NCBI GenBank assembly: GCA_032164245.1 | Contig: JAVMKO010000022.1 | Location: 11,593,845-11,657,844 of the forward strand | DNA length: 64,000 bases | Reading direction: 5' to 3' | From: Sternotherus odoratus | Lineage: Eukaryota; Chordata; Testudines; Kinosternidae | In this document: piece by piece, positions 1 through 10,786 of the stretch | Layout of the letters: the number at the start of each line of letters is the position of its first letter | Position numbering within the stretch: position 1 is the stretch's first letter | Program-made: the position numbers and the translations under genes | The notes under the pieces: model-generated | The model's database searches: none | Seen by the model: the letters and a program-made list of their open reading frames with translations, nothing else | What the model was told of the DNA's origin: nothing

Positions 1-457
1 GGACTTTTCCTGGGAACACTTTTTAGGTATTCACGAGCGCTTAAAAAAACAAAACAAAACACTCCCCCCTTATCAACGGCAAGGGTTTTGTTTGCTTGTC
101 TCCTGTGATGTCCCCCCCCCCCAGCCCCCAGATCCCGACTGCCTGCACACGCACCCCCCTCCGGAGGGGCAGGTCCCCAAGTGCCCTGAAAGACAAACGT
201 GTCACGAACGCTTCCAGCCGCAGCCACACACGGGGCCGGAGCCCTTCCCGCGGGAACACGTTACTCACAGCCCCGGCCACACGAAAGTGGCGGTGGGGAT
301 CTCCCTCAATCCCTCCTCTCCCAATGCATTGTGCGATGGATCCAATGCAAGGGGGGGGGGGGGTCCTGCACCCCAGAGATGCCCGCAGAATAAAAGGGGG
401 GGCAGGCGAAGGTTTCCAGGCACGACCCCCCCCCCCTTTGCCACCCCCGGCTTGATG

Positions 458-466
458 ACTTACCAA
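458..466 (-). promoter_or_regulatory. candidate 5' splice site (minus strand)
   Basis: Read on the minus strand the sequence is TTG|GTAAGTC, a perfect GTAAGT donor with G at the last exon base (464); the intron would start at 463. The upstream minus-strand sequence is GC-rich with no long ATG-initiated frame into the site: an ATG near 570 meets a stop before it. If this is a real exon it is probably 5' untranslated. A chance match is possible. Confidence 0.35.
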
Positions 467-838
467 CCCTCCAGGTCCGTCTCCTCGGGGGGGCGGACCG
501 CCTCCCCCCCCCCCCCCCGCGCCGCCCCGGAGTTAGGGCGAGGTGATCCGCCGGGCCCCCCGGTGCATGGACATCCACAGCCAGCCCCCGGCGCCTGCTC
601 CGTATTCCCGGCGGCGTCAGGCAGCTCTCGCCCGCTGGGACCGCTCCTGGCTCCGCGCCTTCGCCCCGCCGCCCCACCTCGGACAGGGGCCGCCCCCCGG
701 CTCCGCGCCCGCGGGCAGCTGCGCTCCCTCCCGCGCCGCCTGCCAGCCCAATTTCCCCGGCACTGTGCGCTCCTTCCCCCGGCTCCTGCCTGGCGCTGGA
801 AGCTCGTCCCCCATCAGCAGCTAGCGCCTGCCTCCCTC

Positions 839-849
839 GCTTACCACGG
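839..849 (-). promoter_or_regulatory. candidate 5' splice site (minus strand)
   Basis: On the minus strand the sequence reads CCGTG|GTAAGC, a good donor with the exon ending at 845. It lies at the edge of a minus-strand open frame that runs back to about 1351. With the donor at 464 it could mark alternative first exons or two consecutive exons of one leftward gene. Confidence 0.3.
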
Positions 850-1399
850 AGCTCATTAACATACAGTCCCGGGGATTAACCCTTCCCCGGCCGGGCCGCC
901 CGGCCCGGCTCGCTCCCGGCGGGGCCATGGGCGGAGACCCCCCCCCCCAGCCTGGGACACGAAGCGGGACCCACCCCGGCCCCAGACTCCAGAGAAATCG
1001 CGGCAGAGTCGGGGCCGGCTCGGTTTGCAAAGAGCATGAAAAGGGACCAGCCACTGCACCCCGACAGACCCCCCCCCCGTTCACCTCCGCCTGCATGTCA
1101 GACCCCCTCCCCCCAAGGTGCCATTGAGGGGAGCTGCAGCTGCGTTTACACTGTATCGTAACTCGCGCACCCCGCTGGTGAGGAAACGCTCCCGGGGTGT
1201 CAGCATCTGCCCCCCTCCTTTGATGCAGGGACCAGGCTCCAGCCCTTGGGGTCCCTCCTGCAACCACGCTCAGGTCTCTAACCTTACTCGCTTCCACAGC
1301 CCCATATCTCCCAGCTGCAGGGATCAGCTGGGAGTTAATAGGGTCCAGCATGCTTAGAAAGGGGCTGGCAATCCCTATACTTGGGATCTAGGCTGAGTA

Positions 1400-1518
1400 G
1401 GGGACCCAGCTGTCCTGATTTTATTGGGACAGTCCTGATTGTTGGGGTTTTTTTTCTTATACAGGCTCCTATTACCCCCACCCCCTCCTGATTTTTCACA
1501 CTTGCTCTCTGCTTCCCC
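1400..1518 (+). mobile_element. TA-flanked MITE, decayed copy 1 of 3
   Basis: This copy shares an ordered set of blocks with 39069-39187 and 63017-63136: TGTCCTGATTTTAT, GGGACAGTCC, TTCTTATA, AGGCTCCTATT and CTGATTTTTCACA. Its ends are flanked by TA dinucleotides but have drifted (left GGGGACCCAG). The better-preserved copies have GGGTGACCA-type inverted ends, as in a Tc1/mariner-like miniature element. No protein is encoded. Confidence 0.7.
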
Positions 1519-1520
1519 TA

Positions 1521-3733
1521 AGTCTGAGCCATTGACTTGGTACATGAATTTAGGCACATCACACTAACCCCAAATCTCTATGTCATCTTTCTACATTCAG
1601 TGCAAGCTGGAGAGAGAAAAAGGGGGAGAAGAAATTAGCTTTATGAAACATTTGCATTCATCTCCTAGCAAGTGCTGGCCACAACCCTATTCGGGGTGTA
1701 AGCAGGGGACTGCTCCTTAAGGGCTGTGTGTGCCAGCAGTGTGCACTTTGTATGGTGCGGGAGTGAAGGAAGGGGGACAGCATGCACTGGAGAACTGAGT
1801 TTTCTCTCCCTCAGTTTCCCCATCTATGACACAAGGATATAACCTCACAGAATTGACATAAGGCATTACAACTAGCCTTTGTAAAGCACTTTGACATTCT
1901 TGGGCCACAGAAAACCAGGTATGTGCAATGCATTATTAACCAGTAGGTGGGGAGACCAAACACAGACAAAGAACCCAGCTTCCACAGTCCACAACCCATG
2001 CACCCTGCACCAAAATCTGAAACCCACACGTTCTGTATCTCTCCGGTTATCCTACACTAACTAAACACGATTAAAAAGCTTGTCTCCACTTATGAGGGCA
2101 GAGCACATGGAAATCCAGGGCCGGAGGTCTTGGAAGCTCCTGCCTGGAGGATCTCCTCTCACTCCTCATACACCACCCCAGGTGTGATCGGTGTAATTAC
2201 TCCATCTGGGCCCCAGGTTGCTAGAGGAGAAAGGTCTGCTAGAAGAGTCATCTCAGACCCTTTTCCTTTAGAAAGTACTTTCCCTCTGGGCTGAATTAAC
2301 CCAAGTGGTTGTCGTCCTCCAAGCCATGGAGAAGGGCAGGTGGAGGAGGAGGGGAAGGGTGGGCGATTTAGGGGGTTATTTTGTGCTATTGCACATCATG
2401 GCACTGCTGCTGCTTTTTAACATATTTGGCAGAAGCACCTATTGGCTCCAGCCAGGGGGCTTTTCTGGGGTAAAATAAATCAATCCAATTGGCTTTGTTA
2501 AAAACAGTGAAAGTTCCCATTCCTCTCGTTAGCTGGGGTCACTTCCCTCCCGTATCAGGGTTTGGTACTGCCCTCCCACCCACACCGGTGGGTTACCAGT
2601 AGCTAGATGGTTGCCCATGGGGTTTGGGTGTAGTGCTGCCCTGTGTCATGCCTCTGGAAAGTTACCATGGCATAGCACCTGGAAGAGCCTTGCTGGGGTG
2701 ATCTCAGAGCGGGAGACTTCTTTAGAGACGTCCTTTGACAGATTTAGATAATCACATCTAGGGTCACTCATAGTAACTGAAAAGCTAATTAAAATCCAAA
2801 GGGAAAGGTACATAGGAGAACAGCTGAAACTTTCAATCAACTCCACTCACTGCCAGGGGGAGACACAGACAGACAGACAATGCAGCTACCTACATGGCTT
2901 CCTAGTTCTTCTGTGAAGAGCTCCTGAATATACCCGCCCTTCAGCACTGAAATAAGAGCAGCTGCCAAAGGCTGCTATTTATTCAGCAGGGCCAGGTCAC
3001 GGGGTGCTTACAGCTACAACCACACAGGTGTATATCTTAAATGAGGACACTTCATCAGCAACAGCAGAAAGCTAGAGCCTGACTCGGACCCCAAAAGGAT
3101 TCCCAGGCTGTACTTCCCAAGCTTTTTAATAAAGGAGACACGTTAACCAATCCACACTCCTGCTCACAAATCCAGGAACCCAATCAAGGGAGAGAAATTA
3201 ACTCTAGTGTAGCGATTCTCTAGCTGCCCTCTAGTGGCAGGTCACATGTCTGCAGCTAAAAAAACCTGGGAGAGAGAGAAGGGAAATTTCTTCCCTGAGG
3301 TCTCCATATTCCCTCCACCAGGAGTAGCAGAGCAAAACAGGCTCAGTTGCATGCCAGAAAAAGAGGAGGGCAGTGCAGTCTCTCTCCGTGGGGCTTTTTC
3401 CCCTGCAGGAGTGGGTTAGGAATGCGTTTGTTGTTTTCTGGTTCTTTTTTGAGGCTAGTCAGAAGGGGAGAAGAATCAAACCTACAAACCTATTTCTGTT
3501 TGCAACTCAAGTTTAAAGGAGCTCCCCAATTTGGGAAGGTGGGGGTTGTAAAAGACAAACTTAACTCCCCCCCCAGAGGCAAAGTTGCACAGTAGGTTGT
3601 AAATACTCCTCTACGATGGGTCAATTTCTCCCCTGCATATGTTTTTAAACACATCCCTACAATTCTGCAGAGCATAGAATGGAGGTGTCTATCCTGTCCT
3701 ATCCTGCTTAAGGGCCGGATCTCTGTGACACTG
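1521..3733. other. no gene seen; mostly unique sequence
   Basis: Moderately A+T-rich sequence with no recognisable exon, RNA gene or complete transposon, apart from a CORE-SINE piece near 1795-1912 and a short CTGCCCTCTAGTGG block near 3222 like those in other repeats of this window. A CAGA run lies near 2869. Confidence 0.6.
1795..1912 (+). repeat. MIR/CORE-type SINE fragment
   Basis: The order CTCAGTTTCCCCATCTATGA, then CTCACAG, then TTTGTAAAGCACTTTGA is the typical central-to-3' part of a MIR-type CORE-SINE in forward orientation. The tRNA-like head is absent. Confidence 0.65.
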
Positions 3734-3802
3734 AAGTCTCTAAGGTGCTACAAATATTCCTGGCTTTCTTTACGGATACAGACTAACACGGCTGCTAATC
3801 TT
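3734..3802 (+). repeat. interspersed repeat fragment (shared with 15491-15689)
   Basis: The blocks TCTCTAAGGTGC and CGGATACAGACTAACACGGC correspond to the right end of the palindromic repeat at 15491-15689, which reads AGATCCAGGCTAACATGGC. I remember this family as very common in turtle genomes; that is from memory. Confidence 0.55.
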
Positions 3803-4650
3803 GAACCTTGAAATAAAGATGACTACTTCCACTGACTTTACTAAGAGTTGGTATGGACCCTGTACTGGGGATATTTTTGATGTTCTGCAAGGATACATAG
3901 GATGCAGCTGCTTAGACCAGGAGGGTGCTGTGTGCCTGAAAGGATCACTCATGCCCTCAGCAAGCTCTGCTTTTTCATTATTCTGTCCCTGCCTGATGTA
4001 TTGACTGTGTCTTTCATTCACAGCAAACTGCACTAAATCCCATTACAAATACCAGCTTTGGTTAAATGCTCGTCCCACTAATGCAATTTCTCCTTTCACA
4101 GAAAGCAGTACAAGGCGGGTCAGAGCATCTCAATCATTTCTCTCCTCTTTGCAGGACTGCATCCTGTTGATTATTTATTAGTGGCAAATTGTTTTCGGGT
4201 ACAGAGGGTCTAATTACAGGACTTCTGAGCTAGGGAGTGGCTTAAAAGGGATAGCAGAGGCGGCCATTGTATGATGCATTGAGTAGCCAGGGATTTGGGG
4301 GGGGGGGGGCATGAGGCACAAAACAGCACTGATCTGGGATTCACTGGGGGGTTGTCAAGACTAGAGAACATGAGCTGATGAATGATGCCATTTGCCTGAC
4401 CAGGCCTGTGGCTATATGTGCTTAAGGCACTAGCATGTCCTTATCTGAAAACTATCAGGGAAATCCCCATCTGGATGTGTGTCTCTTCTCATCCCTGAAG
4501 CTGATGATATGGACGAGTGCCTGGGGATCACAGGAAGGCCCCTTTTGTCACTAGAAACATGCAGTAAATATCAGTATTTATTTGTGTGGAGTTGGGATGG
4601 AGAATGGGAATGTAAAGGAATGTAAGGAGGGAATATCTATTTGGTGTATT
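3803..4650. other. no gene seen; contains a 13-G run
   Basis: Unique-looking sequence. The only distinctive feature is a run of 13 G at 4297-4309. Confidence 0.55.
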
Positions 4651-4654
4651 AACA

Positions 4655-5060
4655 TGCGTGCTGCACTTTTTTGTGTCTGTGCCTGTGTGCCTGTGTGTGT
4701 GTGTGTGTGTGTGTAAGTAGCCTCTGCATTTGTGTATCTGCTGTGCCAGAATTGTGGGTGCATGCATCTTGTTTGTTGTTTGCATAGGTGTCTCTCTCGT
4801 GTGTGTAGATAGAGTGTGTTTTTGTTTGTGTGTGGTGTGCTGTGTACTTTGTGTATTTCTTCATGTGTATGTGTTTTGGGTATTTATGTATTATATTTTG
4901 TGTGTGTATTGTGCCTTTATTTTGTGAACGTGTGTATCTGCATTTGTTGTGCAGTTCCTGTACCTTCATTTTGTGTACATCATTTGTGTGCGCATGTGTG
5001 TGCTTTGCGTTACTGTTGTGCCAGTGCCTTGTGAATATATGCATGCACGTATATATTTCT
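4655..5060 (+). repeat. TG-rich degenerate microsatellite region
   Basis: About 400 bp in which the plus strand is built largely of TGTG, TTTGTG and TGCATG words. A pure (TG)n core lies near 4693-4713. Several overlapping open frames cross it on both strands; their Cys/Val- or His/Thr-rich translations are products of the dinucleotide repeat and are not genes. Confidence 0.8.
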
Positions 5061-6635
5061 TTGGCATATGTGTGCTTTTGTTTGTGGGATATGTTGTGTA
5101 CTCATCTAAAAAAAAACGAACAGCACTGCATGATATCCCTTTTACTGGCTGTTGCGCTGTGAGCGGATTATAACCCACGTTGCTAGGACATGTGGATGGG
5201 CTTCCAGGACCCACATGGGAATTGTGTTTCACTTTTCAGCCTTTTCTCCAGTGCGTCCACTCATGACATCTTGCAACCAGCAAAGAGACACCAGGGGAAA
5301 GTGGCTGTGGGTAATTTACAGGCAAAATGAGAGTGAATGGAGAAAACAGATCACACAGAGCCACGGAACTGTCCCTGTTGGGAACCAAACAGGCAGGACC
5401 TGCATGGAGAACAATAATTCACCAAGGTGTCTGTCTCTGTGGCCCTTTCGCTAGTACTTTCCCGTACGCAAATCCCACTTCCTGGTGTACTTTATACAGT
5501 AGCTTGGCTCTTAGAGCTGCAAATCAAACAGGGCAGGACTGGCGTCCTTTACTGCTAACCACAAACCACACTCCCCTTTCCTCCCCCGCTTTGTAAGCAT
5601 TGCCAGGGGGAAGAGTGTCTCTTGAACATGCCCTTCCATCACGCCTGGCAATAGCATCCCTAAGCCTGGTTCAAACAGGAGGCCTTAGGTGCTGTTTACG
5701 CTTGGTCTCCCCGCAAGCCAAGCTCCCTTTCCATCTGACCAAGTGGGATTTGCATAGGGCTGCCTGGCCTTTGTAGGGGGTGTAGCCTGGGCTCCTTCAG
5801 GCGAGAGAAATAAAGTGTAGTGAAACGAATGAGATGCAGTAGCTTAATCCTATGCTATCTCTGCTTGCATTGGCTCAGAAGAACCGAGATGGAGAGAGGC
5901 TGGAAAGACTCTCCTTTTTCTCTCTAACACCCCCCACCCCCCTTCTCCTGCGGTCTTCAATCATTCCTACTGGGAAAGGCAGGAATTACTAGGTTGCCTG
6001 TGGCCAGTTCTTGTAACTTGCCTCTTGTGGAAGGTAAAGGAAAATGTTTGTCTATATATAGGCATGGAAGGCATTAGATTTTGAGCGGTAAACGTCAGAA
6101 AACATCGATTTCCCCAAACATACAGCCTGCTGAAAAAATATTTCCATTGACAATGATCAGAATTTACAGATAGGCAAATGAAGAAAAATGCTGGAGCACT
6201 TTTAGGAGAGTTTGATTTAAGGGTGTTTACTTTGTATATTTTTGGCATGTGATGTTAATAATTTGTGTTTGATCTGTTATATAAATCTTTAGCTTTTTAA
6301 ATCTCAATGTCTACGGTCATTAAATAATTATTGTCTGCCCCCTCCAAATTTCCCACAAGATGAAAATTTATATAAAATTAAAAAAATGATTTCAGCCCCA
6401 AAAGGCAGATCTCTCACAAGTCTGGCATTTGTTTCATGATTCCCACCATCTCATGGGGAAATTTAGCAAGAAAGGTTATTCTAATGGGACTCCATCTGCT
6501 CCCACCCACCTGTGCCTATGTCCACACCCACCCAGACACACGCTGCTTTAGAACAAAAACAGAGGGACCACATCAGGTCTAAACATTTGAATCAATGTCT
6601 CAATCCCCAAGATTTTAATGGGCCTATTTCTAATT
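5061..6635. other. no gene seen
   Basis: Unique-looking sequence with no recognisable coding, RNA or transposon signature. A short A-run lies near 5109 and a C-rich patch near 5930-5942. Confidence 0.55.
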
Positions 6636-6657
6636 CACACACACACACACACACACA
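6636..6657 (+). repeat. (CA)n microsatellite
   Basis: Eleven perfect CA repeats. Confidence 0.95.
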
Positions 6658-7405
6658 GCAACTTATGCCAACACTCCTCCTCCTCCTCTCAGGGAGAAAA
6701 ACCCTACATTGTGTGGGTTGCAAATATTAGTTCATGCCCAACCATCCTTGTTGCACTAAGAGTCCAACTTCCTGATACCCACCATACGTGACAAGAGAGG
6801 CCCTAGAAATCAGCCACAGCAAGAGCAGGGTTGCAATCTATTGAAACCAGAAAGGTTACCTCCTCTGTGAAGGGAGGGTCGCTGCGGCTGGAGACACAAG
6901 GTCACGGACATTTTCAAATTAACCGGGGCTTCACTCTAAAACGTTTTAGATCCTAGCCAATAGGCCAGACTGTTCCTCTCACAGCCCTTAGAGCAACATT
7001 AGCCACGAGCTTGCTGGGGCACCATTCCTTTGGCTAGATTGTGATTGTGTAATGGGGGGCATGTAGCAGTGCCACCCCAAAAACAGCCCAGGGAAGAAAT
7101 CCTGCTTCAGAAAGATCTCACTCCTTCCCTGTTTCTACCTTCCTCCAAGCAAGGCTGGGGGAAACTGGCTATTGGCCCTTACCAAAAGTAGGCTACAGTA
7201 CCCATGCCAGCTTGTGCATTGGTGGGGAAGGAGGATGCTCTTTACCCTGGAAGCCAGGCCAGTGCCTGGATAGTCAGGGTCAGGGGTGCAAAATGGCCCC
7301 AAACCACTTATATATACACCCTTCTCCCGAGCTGCCCTGAGCCATAGCTCAGGCACCGGGCTGTAGTTTGCAAACCAGTGTCTTCTAACAGCCTGTAAAG
7401 TTGGA
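6658..7405. other. no gene seen
   Basis: No recognisable gene, repeat family or RNA in this stretch. Confidence 0.5.
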
Positions 7406-7449
7406 GGGGGGGGGGGGGGGGAGAAGAGAGAGAGAGAGAGAGAGAGAGA
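7406..7449 (+). repeat. poly-G followed by (AG)n
   Basis: Sixteen G (7406-7421) run into GAGAA and then about 12 AG repeats, giving an uninterrupted purine strand. The same arrangement in the same orientation occurs near 13618, 17139 and 37658. Confidence 0.9.
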
Positions 7450-8465
7450 TCTGTCAGCAGCTTTAGCACATGCATGTGTGATTTCTCTGTCTCCCTCTTT
7501 AATAAAAATTCCCCTGCTTTAGTGTGCAAGTGTCATGAATCTCTCTGCGCCATGCACTTCCTTAGGCCTTTCGATCCTTCCAACACTCAGAATTTCATAT
7601 TCTCTGAATAGCATGGCGGAGTGTTTTTCTCCTCTAGTGTTTTTCTGGGCATTCACACACTTATGCAACAGGAAAAGTGTTTGCTGTATAGTTGCCCTCC
7701 CAAGGATAGTAACATGGATTTTGTTTTCAACTAATTTCTTAAACAGGTAAATCTCTGACTTTCTTCCACATGTCTATTTAGGACATTGCACCAGGGTCAA
7801 GGAGAATGGAATCCAGGACCACAGCTGATTTGGATTTAAAACAGCTGTCTGATGTTGTTAGGAGAGAAAATAGTGCCATCTATAGGTTCCTGAGCAAACC
7901 AAGCACTGCCTCATCTAGGGAGAATTCATTCACTAGTGCTGATGCCAATTGCTGACAGCTTTTAGCTACTTGCATCGTATCTATCCAATGCAATATTCAG
8001 AGCTAATAATTATTCAGCATTAATCACTACAATAAGAGAATAGCAGGCAGTTATTTAGAAATGATTGCTTCCACTCAGTTATTACCTCTGACAGTAAAAG
8101 GAAATATCAAATAGTCAAGTCCACATGTGCACATGAAGCTGCGTGAAAGATCAATGGGAATGTAACCTGTAGTTTATGCTATTTTCTTCTTTAAAGGAAG
8201 CCTGTGAAGTAATTTTTTCATATTTTTTGCTCTCTGTTGTTCGTAGTATCGCTTTGGAAGATTGATAAGGAAAAGAAAAATTCTATCAATTTCCCCCCCT
8301 TTTCCACTATCATATTGGCACATGCAAGCATTTCTCTCTTTCCCCATGAGCTGAATGGAGCTGAAAAATTAACATGGACATTTTTTTAAACTAAATATGT
8401 TTTTATTAAGTTCAATGACAGCAGAACAGAACGTACGACTCCTGAGTTACAGAATGCCTTGTTAA
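7450..8465. other. no gene seen
   Basis: A+T-rich sequence with no recognised element. Short poly-T, poly-A and poly-C runs lie near 8215-8310. Confidence 0.5.
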
Positions 8466-8687
8466 TGTCAAAAAAACACAATTGCCAAGAATTTCTGTGC
8501 CGAGTTGGGATATCAAAAATTGAAGGCTCAGATAATGCGCCATTTTAAACGACTCATCAGGCACCTAAAAGTAGCTCGAGAACAAGGCATGTTACGAAGA
8601 CATGGGGAAGTATTGAAGAATTCTGAAACATACCAAGAATATTTACAAAGACATTTTAAGAGCATATACTCTGTCAAGTCTTTATGA
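8466..8687 (+). pseudogene. unidentified protein-like open frame, possible retrocopy or exon
   Basis: The frame is open from a stop at 8463 to a TAA-type end after 8684 and encodes about 73 residues. It is rich in Lys, Arg, His and Leu and looks helical, with stretches such as KLKAQIMRHFKRLIRHLK and SETYQEYLQRHFKSIYS. It has no ATG at its start. Just upstream another frame reads ELQNALLMSKK and would join it after a one-base shift in an A-run near 8471-8476. An ATG begins a third frame at about 8413. This pattern suits a decayed retrocopy or a short exon better than an intact gene. I do not recognise the family, there is no clear promoter, and no polyadenylation tail is evident. It lies about 200 bp upstream of a CR1 fragment and shares no motif with it. 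Confidence 0.35.
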
Positions 8688-8804
8688 AAATGTTAATTAG
8701 GGGACTAGACAAATAAGGTTATAAGAGAGGCAAGTGAGTAGAGAAGCAGCAACATCTTTGTCTGGTGTTTTCCCTTCTCTCTTATTGCTCTAGCAGCAAA
8801 CTGT

Positions 8805-8875
8805 AATGAACTAGCTGGTGTATATGTGTGTGACTGCCCTCTACTGGGTAAAATCCAAACAGCTCAGCAAAGTCA
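8805..8875 (+). repeat. short interspersed repeat (related copy at 60700-60770)
   Basis: This stretch shares the ordered words GAACTAGCTGGTGT, CCCTCTACTGG and AACAGCTCAGC with GAACTGGCTTGTGT, CCCTCTATTGG and AACTGCTCAACC at 60700-60770. The family is not identified. Confidence 0.45.
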
Positions 8876-8897
8876 TCAGGAGCAGAGAGCATTCACG

Positions 8898-9752
8898 CAA
8901 AAGTTCTGAGAGAACTCAAACGTGAAATTGCAGAACTACTAACCATGGTTGGTAACCCATCGTTTAAATCGGCTTCTCTACTAAATGACTGGAGGATAGC
9001 TAGTGTGACGCCAATTTTAAAAAGGCTCCAGAGGTGATCTTGCCAATTACAGGTCGGTAGGCCTGGCTCCAGTACCAGGAAAGTTGGTTGAAACTATAGT
9101 AAAGAACAGAATTGTCAGATGAACACAATTTGTTGGGTTTTTGTAAAGGGAAATCATGCCTCACCAATCTACTAGAATTCTTTGAGGGGAGTCAACAAGC
9201 ATATGGACACAGGAGATCCAGTTTATATAGTATACTTAGATTTTCAGAAAACCTTTGACAAGGTCCCTCACCAAAGGCTCTTAAGCAAAGTAAGATGTCA
9301 TGGGATAAGAGTGAAGGTTCTCTCATGGATCGGTAATTGATTAAAAGATAGGAAACAAAGGGTAGGAATAAACAGTTTTCAGAATGAATAGTGGTGTCAC
9401 CCAGGGGTTCTGTACCAGGACCAATATTATTTAACATATTCATAAATGATCTGCAAAAAGGGGCAAACAGTGAGGTGGCAAAATTTGCAGATGATACAAA
9501 AACTACTCAAGATAGTGAAGTCCCAGCCAGACTGCGAAGGTCTACAAAGGGATCTCACAAAACTAGGTGACTGGGCAACAAAATGGCAGATGAAATTCAA
9601 TGTTGATAAATGAAAAGTAATGCACATTGGAAAACAATTCCAGCTATCCATATAAAATGATGGGGTCTAAATTAGTTGTCATCACTCAAGAAAGAGATCT
9701 TGGAGTCATTGTGGATAGTTCTCTGAAAACATCCACTCAACAATACTGGGCC
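8898..9752 (+). mobile_element. CR1 LINE fragment, decayed reverse transcriptase
   Basis: This is the middle of the second open reading frame of a CR1-clade non-LTR retrotransposon, which encodes the reverse transcriptase. Pieces in shifting frames read NYRSVGLAPVPGKLVE, then YLDFQKTFDKVPHQRLLSK (palm motif A, normally DLSKAFDxVPH), then GVTQG, then FADDTKT (motif C, the catalytic FADD box near 9488), then RDLGVIVDSSLK near 9698. Several frameshifts and stops make it non-functional. The 5' endonuclease domain and the 3' untranslated end are missing, so this is an internal fragment. The CR1 assignment follows from these motifs and is firm at clade level; the subfamily is not determined. Confidence 0.9.
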
Positions 9753-10167
9753 AAAGCATCTCCACCCATCATCATTACTGGTACTGTACATATCTAAGCC
9801 TGAAATTTGCTTTACTCCTGACCATGCAATGCATGGACTTCAACGGGGCATCGAGGGTAGAATAAAATTCTTTAAGTCTCTTAACATGCAGAATACTACT
9901 AGTTACTTTTTTGCTTTGCCAACCCTTTTCCACAGAAACATGTATATGATATTTAGACCTGCTGCACAAAACTATTTGTGCCTAAAACATATTACGACTC
10001 ATCATAGTCATCTTTGCAGCTTTATTGTACTAATACTCAGTGACTAGTATTGCCCTGCAATTTGAGCAGATCCAAGCAGAATGGCTTCCAGGTTGGTTAA
10101 ATATCAAAATGACAGTAAAACAAGCAGAATGCCAAGTTTCAGCGCAATTACACACACATCCACCTCA
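9753..10167. other. no gene seen
   Basis: Unique-looking sequence between the CR1 fragment and the hAT element. No coding or RNA signal recognised. Confidence 0.5.
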
Positions 10168-10209
10168 TTCACGGACAGGGCCGGCGACAGAAATTTTGCC
10201 CCCCCCCCC

Positions 10210-10387
10210 ACTCTGAACGTAGGGGGCCCCCCCCCCACTCTGAACGTAGGGGGGCCCCCCCCACTCTGAACGTAGGGGGGCCCCCCCCACTCTGAACGTA
10301 GGGGGGCCCCCCCCACTCTGAACGTAGGGGGGCCCCCCCCACTCTGAACGTAGGGGGGCCCCCCCCACTCTGAACGTAGGGGGGGCC
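10210..10387 (+). repeat. 26-bp minisatellite, seven copies
   Basis: The unit is ACTCTGAACGTA followed by five to seven G and then about eight C. Copies begin at 10210, 10237, 10263, 10289, 10315, 10341 and 10367, so the period is 26 bp (27 for the first). The non-homopolymer part does not vary between copies. Each G-run/C-run junction is self-complementary and could fold back. The repeat lies inside the hAT element, near its left end. There are no spacers, so it is not a CRISPR array. Confidence 0.95.
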
Positions 10388-10389
10388 CC

Positions 10390-10786
10390 AGCCTATTCTC
10401 CTTCTCCCCATGCCTGACCCGCCCAGCTCAGCCTCCCCCCCCCCCAAACCTCCTTCCCTCCTGCACCCACGCCTCGCTGGCCCCCGCCCCCGCGGAGCGA
10501 CGTGCCCGGCCAGTCCTCTGCAGCCGCCGGGGCGGGGGAGGTGATGGAGTCGGCATCCTGTGGTGCCAGGAGGCTCCCCCCCCCCCCCAAGGGCTGGCCC
10601 GGCTCTTGCTGCAGGTGGGCGGGGGAAGCGCTGCAGCCGGGGGTGCCTTGGGGCGGCTCCTGGGGTGCGGGATGAGCCGCCAGCTGAAGGGCTCGGGAGG
10701 CAGCCGGCCACTGACACCCGGACACAGCCCGGGAAAGAGCGGCCAGGAAGATGTGGTGCCCAGGCGGGACGACTACGTAGTACCCC
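10390..10786. other. GC-rich CpG-dense cargo inside the hAT element
   Basis: About 400 bp with high G+C and many CpGs, in contrast to the A+T-rich flanks on both sides of the element. It resembles promoter or first-exon DNA and may be host sequence captured between hAT ends; it may instead be the normal interior of this repeat family. Open frames on both strands match nothing I recognise. CTACGTAG near 10772 is a perfect palindrome. Confidence 0.5.

Larger units (their letters stand above)
90..1350. promoter_or_regulatory. CpG island, candidate promoter region
   Basis: This stretch is strongly G+C rich with many CpG dinucleotides, and composition drops sharply to A+T-rich sequence after about 1350. 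It holds several poly-C or poly-G runs, for example 15 C at 504-518. CpG islands of this length in vertebrates usually mark promoters and first exons. Long open frames cross it on both strands, but they follow from low stop-codon density in GC-rich DNA and match no protein I recognise. Two splice-donor matches on the minus strand suggest a gene transcribed leftward out of the window. The gene itself cannot be named. Confidence 0.7.

Noticed and set aside
92..859. 255-codon Pro/Arg-rich open frame in the CpG island
   Set aside because: It runs through poly-C and poly-G tracts, overlaps other long frames on both strands, and matches no known protein; stop codons are simply rare in GC-rich DNA.
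821..1351. 176-codon minus-strand frame in the CpG island as a coding exon
   Set aside because: Composition-driven and without a recognised domain. Only the nearby donor site keeps a leftward gene possible.
4528..5162. several His/Thr- or Cys/Val-rich open frames
   Set aside because: Translations of the TG/CA-rich tract; overlapping frames on both strands.
10210..10387. CRISPR-like regular repeats
   Set aside because: There are no unique spacers, the units are contiguous, and the context is a vertebrate transposon.
10169..10717. 182-codon minus-strand frame with a repeating peptide
   Set aside because: The repeat peptide comes from the 26-bp minisatellite, which is open in several frames; it lies inside a hAT element.
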